The notes under the pieces are model-generated. The model was not told where the DNA came from and did no database searches. It saw only the letters and a program-made list of their open reading frames with translations. A stretch of DNA of 64,000 bases from Arthrobacter sp. EM1 (GTDB lineage: Bacteria; Actinomycetota; Actinomycetes; Actinomycetales; Micrococcaceae). The stretch is taken from positions 682,001 to 746,000 of the forward strand of contig NZ_CP124836.1 in assembly GCF_029964055.1 (NCBI RefSeq). The letters are read 5' to 3'. The translations under genes were made by a program, and so were the position numbers. Positions 36,866 to 46,387 of the stretch are shown in pieces (the first letter of the stretch is position 1; the number at the start of each line of letters is the position of its first letter).

Positions 36866-37058
36866 TGGTAACCTTGTACCGAAACCTTGGCGAGGGAGAG
36901 CGCCGGTCATCCGTATCTATGGAAACCGGTCTGCTGGTCTCCGTTATCGACTGGGTCTGAATCTCCCTTCGGAAGGGCGGCCGCATGGCCGCCCGGCGTT
37001 GAAGGTCGCAAACAGACCTCCGCCCTTGCTGACCGCCGCTAGTCCCTAGGAGATATCC
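36866..37058 (+). promoter_or_regulatory. Leader of rplY with two overlapping, mutually exclusive hairpins
   Basis: CCCTT-CGG-AAGGG (36965-36977) and a stronger 8-bp hairpin with loop GCAT (arms 36975-36982 and 36987-36994) share the bases GGG at 36975-36977, so only one can form. The ribosome-binding site TAGGAG lies at about 37048, 55 bases later. Leaders of ribosomal protein genes often bind their own product, but whether this one does is not known. Confidence 0.4.
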
Positions 37059-37655
37059 ATGTCCGAGCACAAAATCGCAGCTGAAGTCCGCACCGAATTC
37101 GGCAAGGGCTTCGCCCGTCGGGCCCGTATGGCTGGCCTGATCCCGGCCGTCATCTACGGCCACGGTGCCGTGCCGATCCACATCACGGTGCCGGCCAAGT
37201 CCACCACCCTGGCCGTCCGCGCGGCGAACGCCCTGCTGACCCTGGACATCAACGGCGAGCAGCACCTTGCCCTGGTCAAGGACATCCAGCGGGACCCGAT
37301 CAAGCAGATCATCGAGCACCTCGACCTCCTGACCGTGCGTACCGGCGAAAAGGTCACCGTCGACGTTCCCGTGCACCTGACCGGCGAACTGGCGCCCGGC
37401 AACGTGTACAACCAGGAAATGACCCTCATTTCCCTTGAAGCTGAGGCAACCCACCTGCCGACGTCCGTCGAGGTCAGCATCGAGGGCCGCACCGCCGGTG
37501 AGCACATCCACGCTTCCGACCTCGTTTTGCCCACGGGCTCCGTTTTGCTGGCCGACGCCGAGTCCCTCGTCGTCCACATCTCCGAAGCAACCGAGGTCTC
37601 CGAGGAAGAGGCGTCAGCCGACACCACCGAAGGCTCCTCGGCCGCAGCCGAGTAG
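37059..37655 (+). CDS. rplY: 50S ribosomal protein L25 / general stress protein Ctc
   Basis: A 198-residue L25 of the long Ctc (TL5) type. The N-terminal 5S-rRNA-binding domain is residues 1-95 (AEVRTEFGKGFARRARMAGLIPAVIYG and LALVKDIQRDPIKQIIEHLDL). It is followed by the beta-barrel Ctc domain to about residue 180 and an acidic Glu/Ser/Ala tail. It binds 5S rRNA in the large subunit. The ATG has TAGGAG upstream. pth follows 115 bp downstream, as in many actinobacteria. Confidence 0.96.
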   Translation: MSEHKIAAEVRTEFGKGFARRARMAGLIPAVIYGHGAVPIHITVPAKSTTLAVRAANALLTLDINGEQHLALVKDIQRDPIKQIIEHLDLLTVRTGEKVTVDVPVHLTGELAPGNVYNQEMTLISLEAEATHLPTSVEVSIEGRTAGEHIHASDLVLPTGSVLLADAESLVVHISEATEVSEEEASADTTEGSSAAAE

Positions 37656-37770
37656 TTCCCGCGAAGTCTCCGGTGGCCGGGTCCCTGCAGGGGCCCGGCC
37701 GCCGTTGTCTCGGCCCGGCAGCGCCACCTCCCGCTTCCGGAACCGGCCCGCCTTACCGAAGGACTGACCC

Positions 37771-38358
37771 ATGACTGACACCTGGCTGATCGCAGGGCTT
37801 GGCAACCCCGGAGCGGAGTATGCCCACAATCGGCACAACGTGGGGCAGATGGTCCTCGATGAACTCGCAGCCCGGATCGGGAGCGGTTTCAAATCCCACA
37901 AGTCCCGGGCCCAGGTCCTGGAAGGTCGCTTTGGAATCGGCGGCCCCCGGGTGGTACTGGCCAAGCCGCTGAGTTATATGAACGTATCCGGCGGCCCGGT
38001 CTCGGCGCTGGCCAGGTTTTACGACGTCGAGCCCGGCCACGTAATCGCCGTGCACGACGAAATCGACCTGCCTTTTACGTCGGTAAAGCTGAAACTGGGC
38101 GGCGGGGAAGGCGGCCACAACGGACTGCGGGATATCTCCAAGGCCCTCGCCACCAAGGACTACCTGCGTGTCCGGGTCGGCGTCGGGCGCCCGCCGGGCA
38201 GGATGGACACCGCCGACTTTGTGCTGAAGGACTTTTCCGGCGTAGAGAAGAAGGAACTTCCTTTCCTGATCGACGCGGCGGCCGATGCCGTTGAAGTTTT
38301 GGTCCGTGACGGTCTGGCGGCCGCGCAGCAGCAGTTCCACCCGGCGAAGGCCCCCTAG
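37771..38358 (+). CDS. pth: Peptidyl-tRNA hydrolase
   Basis: A 195-residue enzyme that releases peptides from prematurely dropped peptidyl-tRNA. The fold markers are [26 protein letters not shown] (with catalytic His near residue 22), [13 protein letters not shown], the [28 protein letters not shown] block and the C-terminal DFVLKDFS. Length is normal. The ATG follows AAGGA. It is the last gene of the conserved core run; what follows is an accessory region. Confidence 0.97.
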   Translation: MTDTWLIAGLGNPGAEYAHNRHNVGQMVLDELAARIGSGFKSHKSRAQVLEGRFGIGGPRVVLAKPLSYMNVSGGPVSALARFYDVEPGHVIAVHDEIDLPFTSVKLKLGGGEGGHNGLRDISKALATKDYLRVRVGVGRPPGRMDTADFVLKDFSGVEKKELPFLIDAAADAVEVLVRDGLAAAQQQFHPAKAP

Positions 38359-38538
38359 CCGAAAACTCACCGGCCATTGCGCTGCAGCGCATTCGCCACG
38401 TGCCGGGGAAAGCCAGCCAATTGCTTCCGCACCTCCTGAAATGCCTATATGATCGCTCTACTCTCATGTAGGGATACGCCACGTCGAAGCGGCCGGTCTC
38501 AGGTTTTGCTGTCCGCAACGCGGTACGAAGGAAACAAG

Positions 38539-41277
38539 ATGTCGAGGGAAACGCTGGGCTGGGGGAATGTTTCCACTACGTGGGTACCCGCCGCAGAAGA
38601 ACTTCCCACCGGTCCGCTGGACGGGCAGAGGTGGTCCGGTCTTGCGCGCCGTGCCGACGCCGACCGGGTCCGCAGTGCCCTGCTCGCCGACGACCACGTG
38701 GGGGTTGTCATCACCGGGGACCGCGGTGTCGGCAAGACCCTCGTCGGTCGAACAGTGGTCTCGGGCTTCGGACCCGACGTCTACACCCTTCAGCTGCGCA
38801 GTTCCGGGTCCACTACTCCCTACGGGTGCCTGGCTTTTACGCTCGCCCGCCTTCCACAAAGCTCCCTGGGGTCGCCGACGGCCATCCTGCAGGGCATCAC
38901 GGCCCTGATCCGCGACGACGCGGCCGGGCGCAGGTGTGTCATCCTGCTGGACAACGCGGGCGCACTTGACGAGTTGAGCACTGGTGTCCTGCTCAACCTT
39001 GTGCAGACCGGGACTGCACGGCTCGTTGCTACCGCGCAGCGTACGGCCGACCTTCCGCCGGACTTCTACTGGCTCATCACTGCCGGGCGGCTTGCCGAAG
39101 TCCGGCTCGCGAACCTCACCGAGGTTGAGACGCTTGAGGTGCTCCAGGCCGCCCTCGGTCACCGGGTGTCCACCGCGCTGGCGAGCCAATTGCATCGAAT
39201 TGTGGGCGGCAGCCCGACCCTGCTGCAGGCAGTTGTCTCCGAGCAGATCGAACGCGGCAACCTCGTGCTCTCGGGCTCTGTCTGGACCCTGGTGGATGAG
39301 GTGGTCCTTGACGGCCGCACCGCACTTGAAGACATCGTCCGGGCCCGGTACGCGCGTGAAAAACCCTTGGCGCGTGAACTCATCGAAGTACTGTCGTGCG
39401 CCCGGACGCTGCCCCTGGCCCGGCTCGCGCAAATGTACGGCCCCGGTCTTGTCGCCGACATGGAAGACGCCGGCCAGATCGTCGTCGACCGGGCGGGCCG
39501 CCATCTTGTGTCGCTGGGCGACCGCTACCTCGGCGATATCGTCCGCAACTGGCTGAGCGTGGAGCGCAGGCTGGAATTGCGGGACAAGGTGCCCGGGCAC
39601 CAGCCGGACGAATTGAACGAGTTGACTGTGGAGGACCTGCTGGCCTACGCGGCGTGGACCCACGACTGCGACAGCGCCCTGGCACCGGCCCACGCCGTGG
39701 CGGCTGCCGGCGCCGCCGTTAAGCTCTTTGACCCAAAATTTGCACTCAAATGCGTCAGCAACTTGACCCCTGAGGATCCGGAATGGGCCGCGGGGCAGCT
39801 GCCCAAGTCCGCAGCCTACCTTCAGCTGGGGTTGCCGCTGCAGGCCATGGCTGCCTTGGACGACGTCTCCGGGGATCAGCTTGACGAGCTCGGGGCAGAA
39901 GCGTACACGGAGCTGATTGTCGCCAAGGTGGACTGTATGTCCTGGCTCGAGGACCGGAGCGATCAGGTCCCTGGCCTGGTCCGGCAGGCGCGGGAGCGGC
40001 TCCAGGTACCCGGCGGAGGCCAGAGCGCGGACCAGCTGCGGGAGCTGGCGGGCGCACAACTGCGTTTGGACCTTTGCGAATTCGGCTACCTCTCCTTTGT
40101 TGGTGACTATGAGCCCATGATGGACCGGCTAAGGTCAGCGGCTTCCGCGGAAGGCGAAGACGTTAGCGCCCTGCACAGGCTCAGGTGCCGCATCATCCTG
40201 ATGGAAGCCCTGTGCATGACAGGCAAGGAAATAGAGGCTCTCAAACTGATGCGCGAGATTGAGGGCCAGCTTGGGGAATGGTCCAATGTGCCGCGGATCC
40301 GGGAAAACTTCGCATGGCGGGCCTTTAACGCGCTCCTGCTGTCCGGGAAGTGGCGCCAGAGCATCGACATCCTCAAGGATGCCGGTGGCCGGGCGGGCCA
40401 TGGGCAGCATTCCGGCAGCGCACCGACTGATCTGGCCGCCGGGCTCGCTTACGTGTACGCGGGCCGCGGCTACCTGGCCATCGAGCCGCTCCTGGCAGCC
40501 GTCGCGCAATTGGAAGTTCGGGCGAGCCTGCAATCGCTGCGGCAGGCCTACGCGGCAACGGCTTTCGCATACGCCCAGGCCGGGCATTCCGTGGAGGCCA
40601 CCAGCTACTTGGCCCGGGCACGCTCAGCGGACGCTTCCGCCCGTTTCGCGGTCCGAAGTGCCGCAGACTTCTGCATGGACATGGCTTCCCGCTGGCTGGG
40701 GGAACCGGAGGCGAAGGACAGGCTTGTGCACGCGGCGGAGGCACACTTCCGGGCGGGCCGATTCACCCTGGCCGGCATCTCTATGCTTGGTGCGACCGTC
40801 CACGGCACGACCAAGGATTTCGAGTTCCTGGAGCAGACCGCGAAGTTACGCCAGGGGCCCCTTGCGGAGCTGACCCGGACTATTGCCGAGGGCAGCCGCA
40901 AGAAGGACGCTGCCATCATCATGGCGGCCGCCAGCCAGGCGGCGGCCATGGAACTCGATGCGGTCCAGGCCCGCTGCGCCGCTCTGGCCTTCGACTTCGC
41001 CAAGGCCGCAGGGCTGAGCAGCAAGGCCAGCGCCGCGCACGCCATGCTTGAAAGCCTCGCCGATTCCCTGCCGGCCCTGCCGATCATGCCCAGGAGCAGG
41101 GGGCCGTTGCTCACGGACAGGGAACGGCAGATTGCCGCCCTCGCGGGCAACGGCGAATCGAACAAGGACATCGCGCTGTCCATCGGCATTTCCGTCCGAA
41201 CAGTGGAAGGACACCTCTACCAGGTGTTCACTAAGCTGGGAGTTTCGTCACGAAGTGATCTCCTTGGACTCATCTAG
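38539..41277 (+). CDS. Large P-loop ATPase / LuxR-type regulator, copy 1
   Basis: A 912-residue regulator. The N-terminal ATPase domain has Walker A GDRGVGKT (residues 60-67) and Walker B CVILLDN (133-139). A long alpha-helical, TPR-like middle region follows, and a LuxR-type helix-turn-helix begins at Leu858 (LTDRERQIAALAGNGESNKDI, then SVRTVEGHLYQVFTKLGVSSRSDLL). The layout is that of STAND/LAL regulators (MalT-like), in which ATP and a ligand control oligomerisation and DNA binding. I chose the ATG at 38539 with AAGGAAA upstream. TTGCTT (38421) and TATATG (38446) are a weak promoter pair. The next paralog overlaps its end by 23 bases. Ligand and targets are unknown; the setting suggests surface polysaccharide genes. 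Confidence 0.88.
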   Translation: MSRETLGWGNVSTTWVPAAEELPTGPLDGQRWSGLARRADADRVRSALLADDHVGVVITGDRGVGKTLVGRTVVSGFGPDVYTLQLRSSGSTTPYGCLAFTLARLPQSSLGSPTAILQGITALIRDDAAGRRCVILLDNAGALDELSTGVLLNLVQTGTARLVATAQRTADLPPDFYWLITAGRLAEVRLANLTEVETLEVLQAALGHRVSTALASQLHRIVGGSPTLLQAVVSEQIERGNLVLSGSVWTLVDEVVLDGRTALEDIVRARYAREKPLARELIEVLSCARTLPLARLAQMYGPGLVADMEDAGQIVVDRAGRHLVSLGDRYLGDIVRNWLSVERRLELRDKVPGHQPDELNELTVEDLLAYAAWTHDCDSALAPAHAVAAAGAAVKLFDPKFALKCVSNLTPEDPEWAAGQLPKSAAYLQLGLPLQAMAALDDVSGDQLDELGAEAYTELIVAKVDCMSWLEDRSDQVPGLVRQARERLQVPGGGQSADQLRELAGAQLRLDLCEFGYLSFVGDYEPMMDRLRSAASAEGEDVSALHRLRCRIILMEALCMTGKEIEALKLMREIEGQLGEWSNVPRIRENFAWRAFNALLLSGKWRQSIDILKDAGGRAGHGQHSGSAPTDLAAGLAYVYAGRGYLAIEPLLAAVAQLEVRASLQSLRQAYAATAFAYAQAGHSVEATSYLARARSADASARFAVRSAADFCMDMASRWLGEPEAKDRLVHAAEAHFRAGRFTLAGISMLGATVHGTTKDFEFLEQTAKLRQGPLAELTRTIAEGSRKKDAAIIMAAASQAAAMELDAVQARCAALAFDFAKAAGLSSKASAAHAMLESLADSLPALPIMPRSRGPLLTDRERQIAALAGNGESNKDIALSIGISVRTVEGHLYQVFTKLGVSSRSDLLGLI

Positions 41278-43966
41278 GAAGCGCCGGGCCGGGCCGCGCC
41301 CAGCCGCTGCAGCCGGAGTCCCGATCGGGCGGACGGAGGAGGCGCGTTTGGCGGTGGAGTCGGTCCTCGGCCCCGACCACGTCGCTGTGCTCCTGTTCGG
41401 CGACAGCGGAATCGGCAAGTCGACCCTCGTGGAAGCCGTGGTCGCCGAACTTCAGCATGCCGTAACGCCGGTCCGGATTCATGGCAGCGCCTCGCTGGCC
41501 AATGTCCCCTACGGCGTGCTGGGTCCTTTTATCGTCGGGTTGCCGGTGCAGGAAGCCACTTCTCAACTCGCGGTACTCAGGACGTTCTGGTCCCGGTTGG
41601 AGGAAGAGCGCCGCGTCTCCCAAAAGCCCCTGCTGCTGGTGGTGGACGACGCCCACGACCTCGACGAGTCGACGGCGGGCATCCTGGTGGAACTTGCCGC
41701 TGCCGGCTGGGCAAAAATGCTCGTAGCAGCGCAGACGCGGCCCGGCCTGCCGGAACCGCTGTTGCAGCTGTGGTTTGAGGGCATCGCGAAACGCCTCGAC
41801 CTGCGCCCGCTGACCCGCGAGCAGACAAGCCACATGCTGGAAGCAACGCTGGGGCCGCAGGTCCTGCCCAGCGTTGCGGAGATCCTTTGGGAAGCCTCGG
41901 CGGGCAACCCGCTGCTGCTCAGTGGCCTCATCGCCGATGCGAAGGCCGATGGCACGCTGCTGCAGCGTAACGGGGTCTGGTTGCTCTTGCGTCCGCTCAA
42001 GAGCCACGGGGCCCGGTTGACGGACGTCGTGCGCCGGCAACTGCTCCGGCGCTCACCGGCAGAGCGCCAGGCACTGAACCTGATTGCCCTGGCGGAGCCC
42101 GTGACCCGGGATGCTATCGAATCCGCTGTGGGCGAAGATCCGGTGGCGGCCCTGATCGAACATGAATTGATCCGGGTGACGCCGGCACCGTACCCTCAAC
42201 TGCGCCTGTGGCACTCGACGTACGGGGACGCCTTGCGCAACCTGATATCGCCGGCCCGCAGCCTGCAGCTCCGGCAGAGCCTGCTCCGGTTGATGGGCAG
42301 TGAACCGACGTCGGCAGAAGGCCTGCTTCGCCAGGTGAGCTGGTCGATGGACTGCGGAGTGGAAGTCGAAGACCGCCAGCTGCTGCGGGCAGCCGCCCTG
42401 GCCAGCCGGCTCTACGAGGATGATTTGGCCCGCCGGGCCGCTGCGCTGGTCAAGGACCCTGAACTGCAGGTGGCAGCACGGGCAGTGACGGCACGGACCT
42501 ACTTCAATACCTCGGACTATGCCGCAGCCCGGGACATCCTGGAGGTCGACTTCGCCCAAGGACAGAGCGTAGCTGTCCTCCTGACGGGAACGCTGATGTG
42601 GGCCGCTGTCCAGGCAGCCCTGGGCCACGCGCCGGCGGACATCATGGACCGGGCCCGGGCACTCCTGGCTGCCGGGGAGCGGCTGGCCAGGGCCAACCCG
42701 GATGACGCCGAACAAATCCTCGGTGCCACCCGGGAGCGGTACGCCACCATGCACGCCATGGTGTATGCACTTGCGGGGGAATACCGGCAGGGTGCCGATA
42801 CGGACGCGGCCGACGAAGCCGCCCCGGCCAACACCCTGGAATCAGCGTTCAGGCTGGCGCTGGCCTCGGAGCGGCTCCTGGTCCAGGGCAAGGCCGTTCA
42901 GTCCTTCGCTGTTATTTCCGAAGCCTTGGAAACCGCAGGCACGGGGGTCGATGAACTGTATTTCCTCGCGGAATTCCTCGTTGCACGGGCGGTGGCCGCC
43001 GTGGTCCATGGCGGCGACTGGGCAGCTGCCGGAAAGCTCCTCGCCGGACTGGCAGCAGGCCAGGGACCCAACCTCATCTCCTTCGGCGGGGGAGTCCACG
43101 CCGCGCAGGGTATTATCCAGCTGTATCAAGGCAAAGCGTCGCAGGCGCTGACGACGCTCAGTGTGGCGCTGGAGTCGCTGCGGCTTACGGATCCCCAGCA
43201 GCTCTTCGCCCTGACTGCCTCGATGGCGTTCGCCGCAGCCGCCGACGTCGGTGCCACCGACAAAGCCGCAGCATTCCTCGCCGACTATGAAGCTGCGCCG
43301 CGGCCGGTGTCCCGGTACCTGCGCGTTCTCTCGCAGATGGCAGTCACCTACGGCAAGGCTCGGCTCGGTAATTACCCGGGCGCCGTTACGGAGCTGCGCG
43401 CACTGGGCCGGCCACCCGGCGACGGTTCCACCGCAGGCCTGGAACTGGACTCGCTGGCGTTCTGCCTGTCCCTCGGAGACCGGGACGCGGCGACCAGGCT
43501 GCTTGAGCTCCGACCCGGGCTGGAAGGCCCCAGGCCGGCTGCGATCTGCCACTATGCGGCGGCGATCAGTTCCGACCGGGCCACCGACCATCTGGAAGCC
43601 GGGAAGAGCTGCGAAGCGGCTGAGCTGTGGGGTTTCGCGGCGCTTGCCTACGACGCCGCTGCTGACGGATACCGGGGAACCGGTGATACCCTGCGCGAGC
43701 GGATGGCGATGGCCCAGCGGAAGCGGTGCTTGGAAAGGGCAGACGGTGTCGCTGCACAGGACGAGGAAGCTGAGGACGACGCCCTGGGCCTGCTGACCCG
43801 TCGTGAACGCGACATCGTAGCGCTGGCGGTACGTGGCCTGGGTGACCGGCAGATAGCCGCGGAGCTGCAGGTATCCGTCCGGACCGTTGAGGGCCACCTT
43901 TACCGCAGTTATGCAAAGCTCAACATCAAAGGCCGCGACCAACTCCCCGGTTCGGCCGGCAGCTAA
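41255..43966 (+). CDS. Large P-loop ATPase / LuxR-type regulator, copy 2
   Basis: A protein of about 903 residues with the same design as copy 1: Walker A GDSGIGKST (49-57), Walker B LLLVVDDAHDLDE (near 127), helical middle and LuxR helix-turn-helix from Leu847 (LTRRERDIVALAVRGLGDRQIAAEL, then SVRTVEGHLYRSYAKLNIKG). The middle carries the shared motif WSMDCG. The start is uncertain. GTG 41255 overlaps copy 1 by 23 bases and keeps the conserved GRTEEARL block before the P-loop. TTG 41348 has a far better ribosome-binding site (GGAGGAGG) but shortens that block. Copies 1 and 2 are probably one transcript. Confidence 0.85.
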   Translation: MISLDSSRKRRAGPRPAAAAGVPIGRTEEARLAVESVLGPDHVAVLLFGDSGIGKSTLVEAVVAELQHAVTPVRIHGSASLANVPYGVLGPFIVGLPVQEATSQLAVLRTFWSRLEEERRVSQKPLLLVVDDAHDLDESTAGILVELAAAGWAKMLVAAQTRPGLPEPLLQLWFEGIAKRLDLRPLTREQTSHMLEATLGPQVLPSVAEILWEASAGNPLLLSGLIADAKADGTLLQRNGVWLLLRPLKSHGARLTDVVRRQLLRRSPAERQALNLIALAEPVTRDAIESAVGEDPVAALIEHELIRVTPAPYPQLRLWHSTYGDALRNLISPARSLQLRQSLLRLMGSEPTSAEGLLRQVSWSMDCGVEVEDRQLLRAAALASRLYEDDLARRAAALVKDPELQVAARAVTARTYFNTSDYAAARDILEVDFAQGQSVAVLLTGTLMWAAVQAALGHAPADIMDRARALLAAGERLARANPDDAEQILGATRERYATMHAMVYALAGEYRQGADTDAADEAAPANTLESAFRLALASERLLVQGKAVQSFAVISEALETAGTGVDELYFLAEFLVARAVAAVVHGGDWAAAGKLLAGLAAGQGPNLISFGGGVHAAQGIIQLYQGKASQALTTLSVALESLRLTDPQQLFALTASMAFAAAADVGATDKAAAFLADYEAAPRPVSRYLRVLSQMAVTYGKARLGNYPGAVTELRALGRPPGDGSTAGLELDSLAFCLSLGDRDAATRLLELRPGLEGPRPAAICHYAAAISSDRATDHLEAGKSCEAAELWGFAALAYDAAADGYRGTGDTLRERMAMAQRKRCLERADGVAAQDEEAEDDALGLLTRRERDIVALAVRGLGDRQIAAELQVSVRTVEGHLYRSYAKLNIKGRDQLPGSAGS

Positions 43967-44585
43967 GCCGCCAGGTTCCTTCCGGGCCATCCCTGGCTGC
44001 ACCTCCATCCCGTCCCTGTCCGGGCGCACGGCTGCCGGGGCAGTGCCATGCCTGCTCGGCCGGGTGGCCTAGGTAAGCACTCCCGGCGCCGCGTAGGCGA
44101 CCACGTAGTTGAATGCGGCACCGGATCCCGAGCGCCTGCGTTTCCAAGTAGGCACCGCCACACACCCGCCGGGCCGGGGCCGTAAATCGAGTATGGACTA
44201 CCGGTGTGCCCGGGCCCGGGGACCGGCTTAATTGATTTCAGGCACCAGACGGACAACCTCGATGAAGGTCTCAAATGTGGAATCCTGATGAAACAAGTAA
44301 GCCCATGTCCCGGGCGGAACCGTTGCTAGCTGCGGCTTCGAGCCATGATCCGCGCGGAACCATCCGGGTCGTCGAGACTGTCCGGCATGGTGCTCCGGGT
44401 CAAATATTCTTCCCTAACCGGTCTCCTCAACGGTCCGCACGATGTGTGCTGACCCCCTTGACGGAGCCGACGGCGTCGGAACCTTCTGAGACCGAGGTTC
44501 CCCCCCCAGCCGCCGTCGGCTCCCTAGCCTCCACCCGTGGCCGCTGTCTGCCTTTGCAGACAGCGGCCCACGGCCGGTGGGTGTT
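43967..44585. promoter_or_regulatory. Long gene-free region with a structured leader before the sugar transferase gene
   Basis: This 619-bp gap has no convincing gene. Its last part can fold into two large hairpins. The first has perfect 13-bp arms (44463-44475 and 44511-44523) and encloses a 7-bp inner hairpin (GGAACCT at 44478-44484, AGGTTCC at 44495-44501). The second has an 11 to 13-bp perfect core (CCGCTGTCTGC-CTTT-GCAGACAGCGG) extended by five pairs across a one-base bulge, and ends about 12 bases before the ATG at 44586. CCTAGGTAA at 44068-44076 recurs before the giant secreted protein. A 104-codon frame at 44275-44589 is discussed as a finding. The region probably controls the downstream gene. 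Confidence 0.55.
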
Positions 44586-46175
44586 ATGAGCAGCACCAAG
44601 GCCCAGCCAAGGCATTCACACCGGAGCTGGCAAACCCGTTGGATACCCGCCGCAACGGCGTGGCGTTCCGGGGGGCAAGCAGCCGCAGCCCTGCCGTTGC
44701 TGCAGCCGGCCGCGGTGCCGCTGGCGGCCCGCGCACCAAGTACTTCCGGCCGGGCCTGGGTCAAGTTCTATCGGCGGGGCCTGCGCTGCACCGACATACT
44801 CGTTGTACTGCTGGCTACGGCCTCCGGTATCGAGGCCGAGGCGTCAGCTGACCTCTCCGCCGGCGCCGGAGTACCCCTTGGCGGCGGCGGCTCCGTGGTT
44901 TTCGCCGCCGGCGTCGCACTGCTGTGGGCGGCGTTCCTCGTTGTGTACCGGACCCGGGACTCGACCATTCTGGGCGTAGGGTCGGACGAATACAAACGCG
45001 TTGTGGCCGCGACCTTGAACGTTTTCGGGCTGGCCGCCATGGTTGCCGTGCTGACCCAGTGGAATGCTGCAGGGGCAATGTTTCTTGTGGGGCTGCCGGT
45101 GGGAATCCTCGGGCTGGCGGGAAGCCGGTGGATCTGGCGGCAATGGATTAACTCCCAGCGGCTCCGGGGCCACTACCTTTCCCGTGTTGTGGTTTCCGGG
45201 GAACCTGAGGATGTCAGGTATGTCATCCGGCAGTTGAATCGAAAGTCCGGTGCAACCTTCGAAGTACTTGGAACACTGGTCTCCGGGGGGACGGCAGGGA
45301 CGTCGCTCCGTATTGATAACCGCGAAGTCCCGATCCTTGGCGGCCTGAACGACATCGTCCCGGCCGTCCAGGAAGCCGGCGCGACGGCGGTTATTGTGGC
45401 GGGGCCGATGCCGGGTGGAAACAACGGGCTCCGTGAGCTGGGCTGGATGCTGGAGGAGCATCAGGCGGAGCTGGTGCTGGCGTCAAACCTCACCAACGTT
45501 GCCGGTCCCCGGATGCACCTGCGCCAGGTGGAAGGACTTCCCCTGATGCATGTGGACCTGCCCCGGTACGCCGGTGGAAAGCACCGGATAAAACGTGCGA
45601 TGGACGTGGTCCTCGCCGCCGGCGCACTGTTGGCCCTCGCACCGGTTTTCCTCGTCCTGGCCTTGATCGTCCGCTCGGACAGCCCGGGACCGTCCTTCTT
45701 CCGGCAGGAACGCGTGGGCAAGGACGGGAAACGTTTCTACATGCTCAAGTTCCGTTCGATGGTGGAGAGCGCGGAGGACGACCTGAACGCGCTGATGGCA
45801 CAGAACCAGGCCGCGGGAGTGCTGTTCAAGATCCAACACGATCCACGGATCACCCGGTGCGGTCGATGGATGCGCAAGTACTCCCTCGATGAGCTCCCGC
45901 AGTTCTGGAATGTGCTCCGCGGCGACATGAGCATGGTTGGCCCGAGGCCGCCGTTGCCCCGGGAAGTCGAGCTGTACGAACGCAATATCAACCGCCGGCT
46001 GCTGACAAAGCCCGGGATTACAGGACTCTGGCAAATTGGCGGACGCTCGGATCTGCCGTGGGAGGACGCTGTGCGCCTCGACCTCTACTATGTGGAGAAC
46101 TGGTCCATGTGGGGAGACGTGGTCATTCTCTGGCGGACCTTGAAGGTAGTGATCAGTCCCGAAGGGGCCTACTAG
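44586..46175 (+). CDS. Exopolysaccharide polyprenyl-phosphate sugar-1-phosphate transferase (WbaP/WcaJ type)
   Basis: A 529-residue membrane enzyme that would load the first sugar-1-phosphate onto undecaprenyl phosphate and so start repeat-unit assembly. N-terminal helices lie at about residues 60-175, followed by a CoA-binding-like Rossmann domain (about 195-310). The C-terminal bacterial sugar transferase domain has HRIKRAMDVVLAAGALLAL, the catalytic RQERVGKDGKRFYMLKFRSM, KYSLDELPQFWNVLRGDMSMVGPRPPLP and the ending KVVISPEGAY. The ATG at 44586 is preceded by GGTGGG. The specific sugar cannot be told from the sequence. It stands between LuxR-type copies 2 and 3. Confidence 0.92.
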   Translation: MSSTKAQPRHSHRSWQTRWIPAATAWRSGGQAAAALPLLQPAAVPLAARAPSTSGRAWVKFYRRGLRCTDILVVLLATASGIEAEASADLSAGAGVPLGGGGSVVFAAGVALLWAAFLVVYRTRDSTILGVGSDEYKRVVAATLNVFGLAAMVAVLTQWNAAGAMFLVGLPVGILGLAGSRWIWRQWINSQRLRGHYLSRVVVSGEPEDVRYVIRQLNRKSGATFEVLGTLVSGGTAGTSLRIDNREVPILGGLNDIVPAVQEAGATAVIVAGPMPGGNNGLRELGWMLEEHQAELVLASNLTNVAGPRMHLRQVEGLPLMHVDLPRYAGGKHRIKRAMDVVLAAGALLALAPVFLVLALIVRSDSPGPSFFRQERVGKDGKRFYMLKFRSMVESAEDDLNALMAQNQAAGVLFKIQHDPRITRCGRWMRKYSLDELPQFWNVLRGDMSMVGPRPPLPREVELYERNINRRLLTKPGITGLWQIGGRSDLPWEDAVRLDLYYVENWSMWGDVVILWRTLKVVISPEGAY

Positions 46176-46387
46176 CCGGGGATACCGCCCCCATGGCGGC
46201 AACCGGTTAGGCCCGTCGGGACTACTTACCCGGCGTCGCCGCTTCGCCGGTCCTATCTGAGTACACCTACGTAGATGGAACCAATCTCCGCCCCTGGATT
46301 CGAGTAGTTCTTACGCATGTTGAAGTAGTCCAGCCTCCATAGGTTTGATTTATCACTGGTCACACTTTGATTGCGAAGGTCTCTCAC

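Noticed and set aside
38359..38538. Integration site or mobile element border after pth
   Set aside because: No tRNA, integrase, terminal repeat or target duplication was seen at the edge of the accessory region.
43963..44274. Minus-strand frame in the gap before the sugar transferase
   Set aside because: Its Pro/Arg/Gly-rich composition, lack of a ribosome-binding site and lack of any family resemblance suggest a chance frame.
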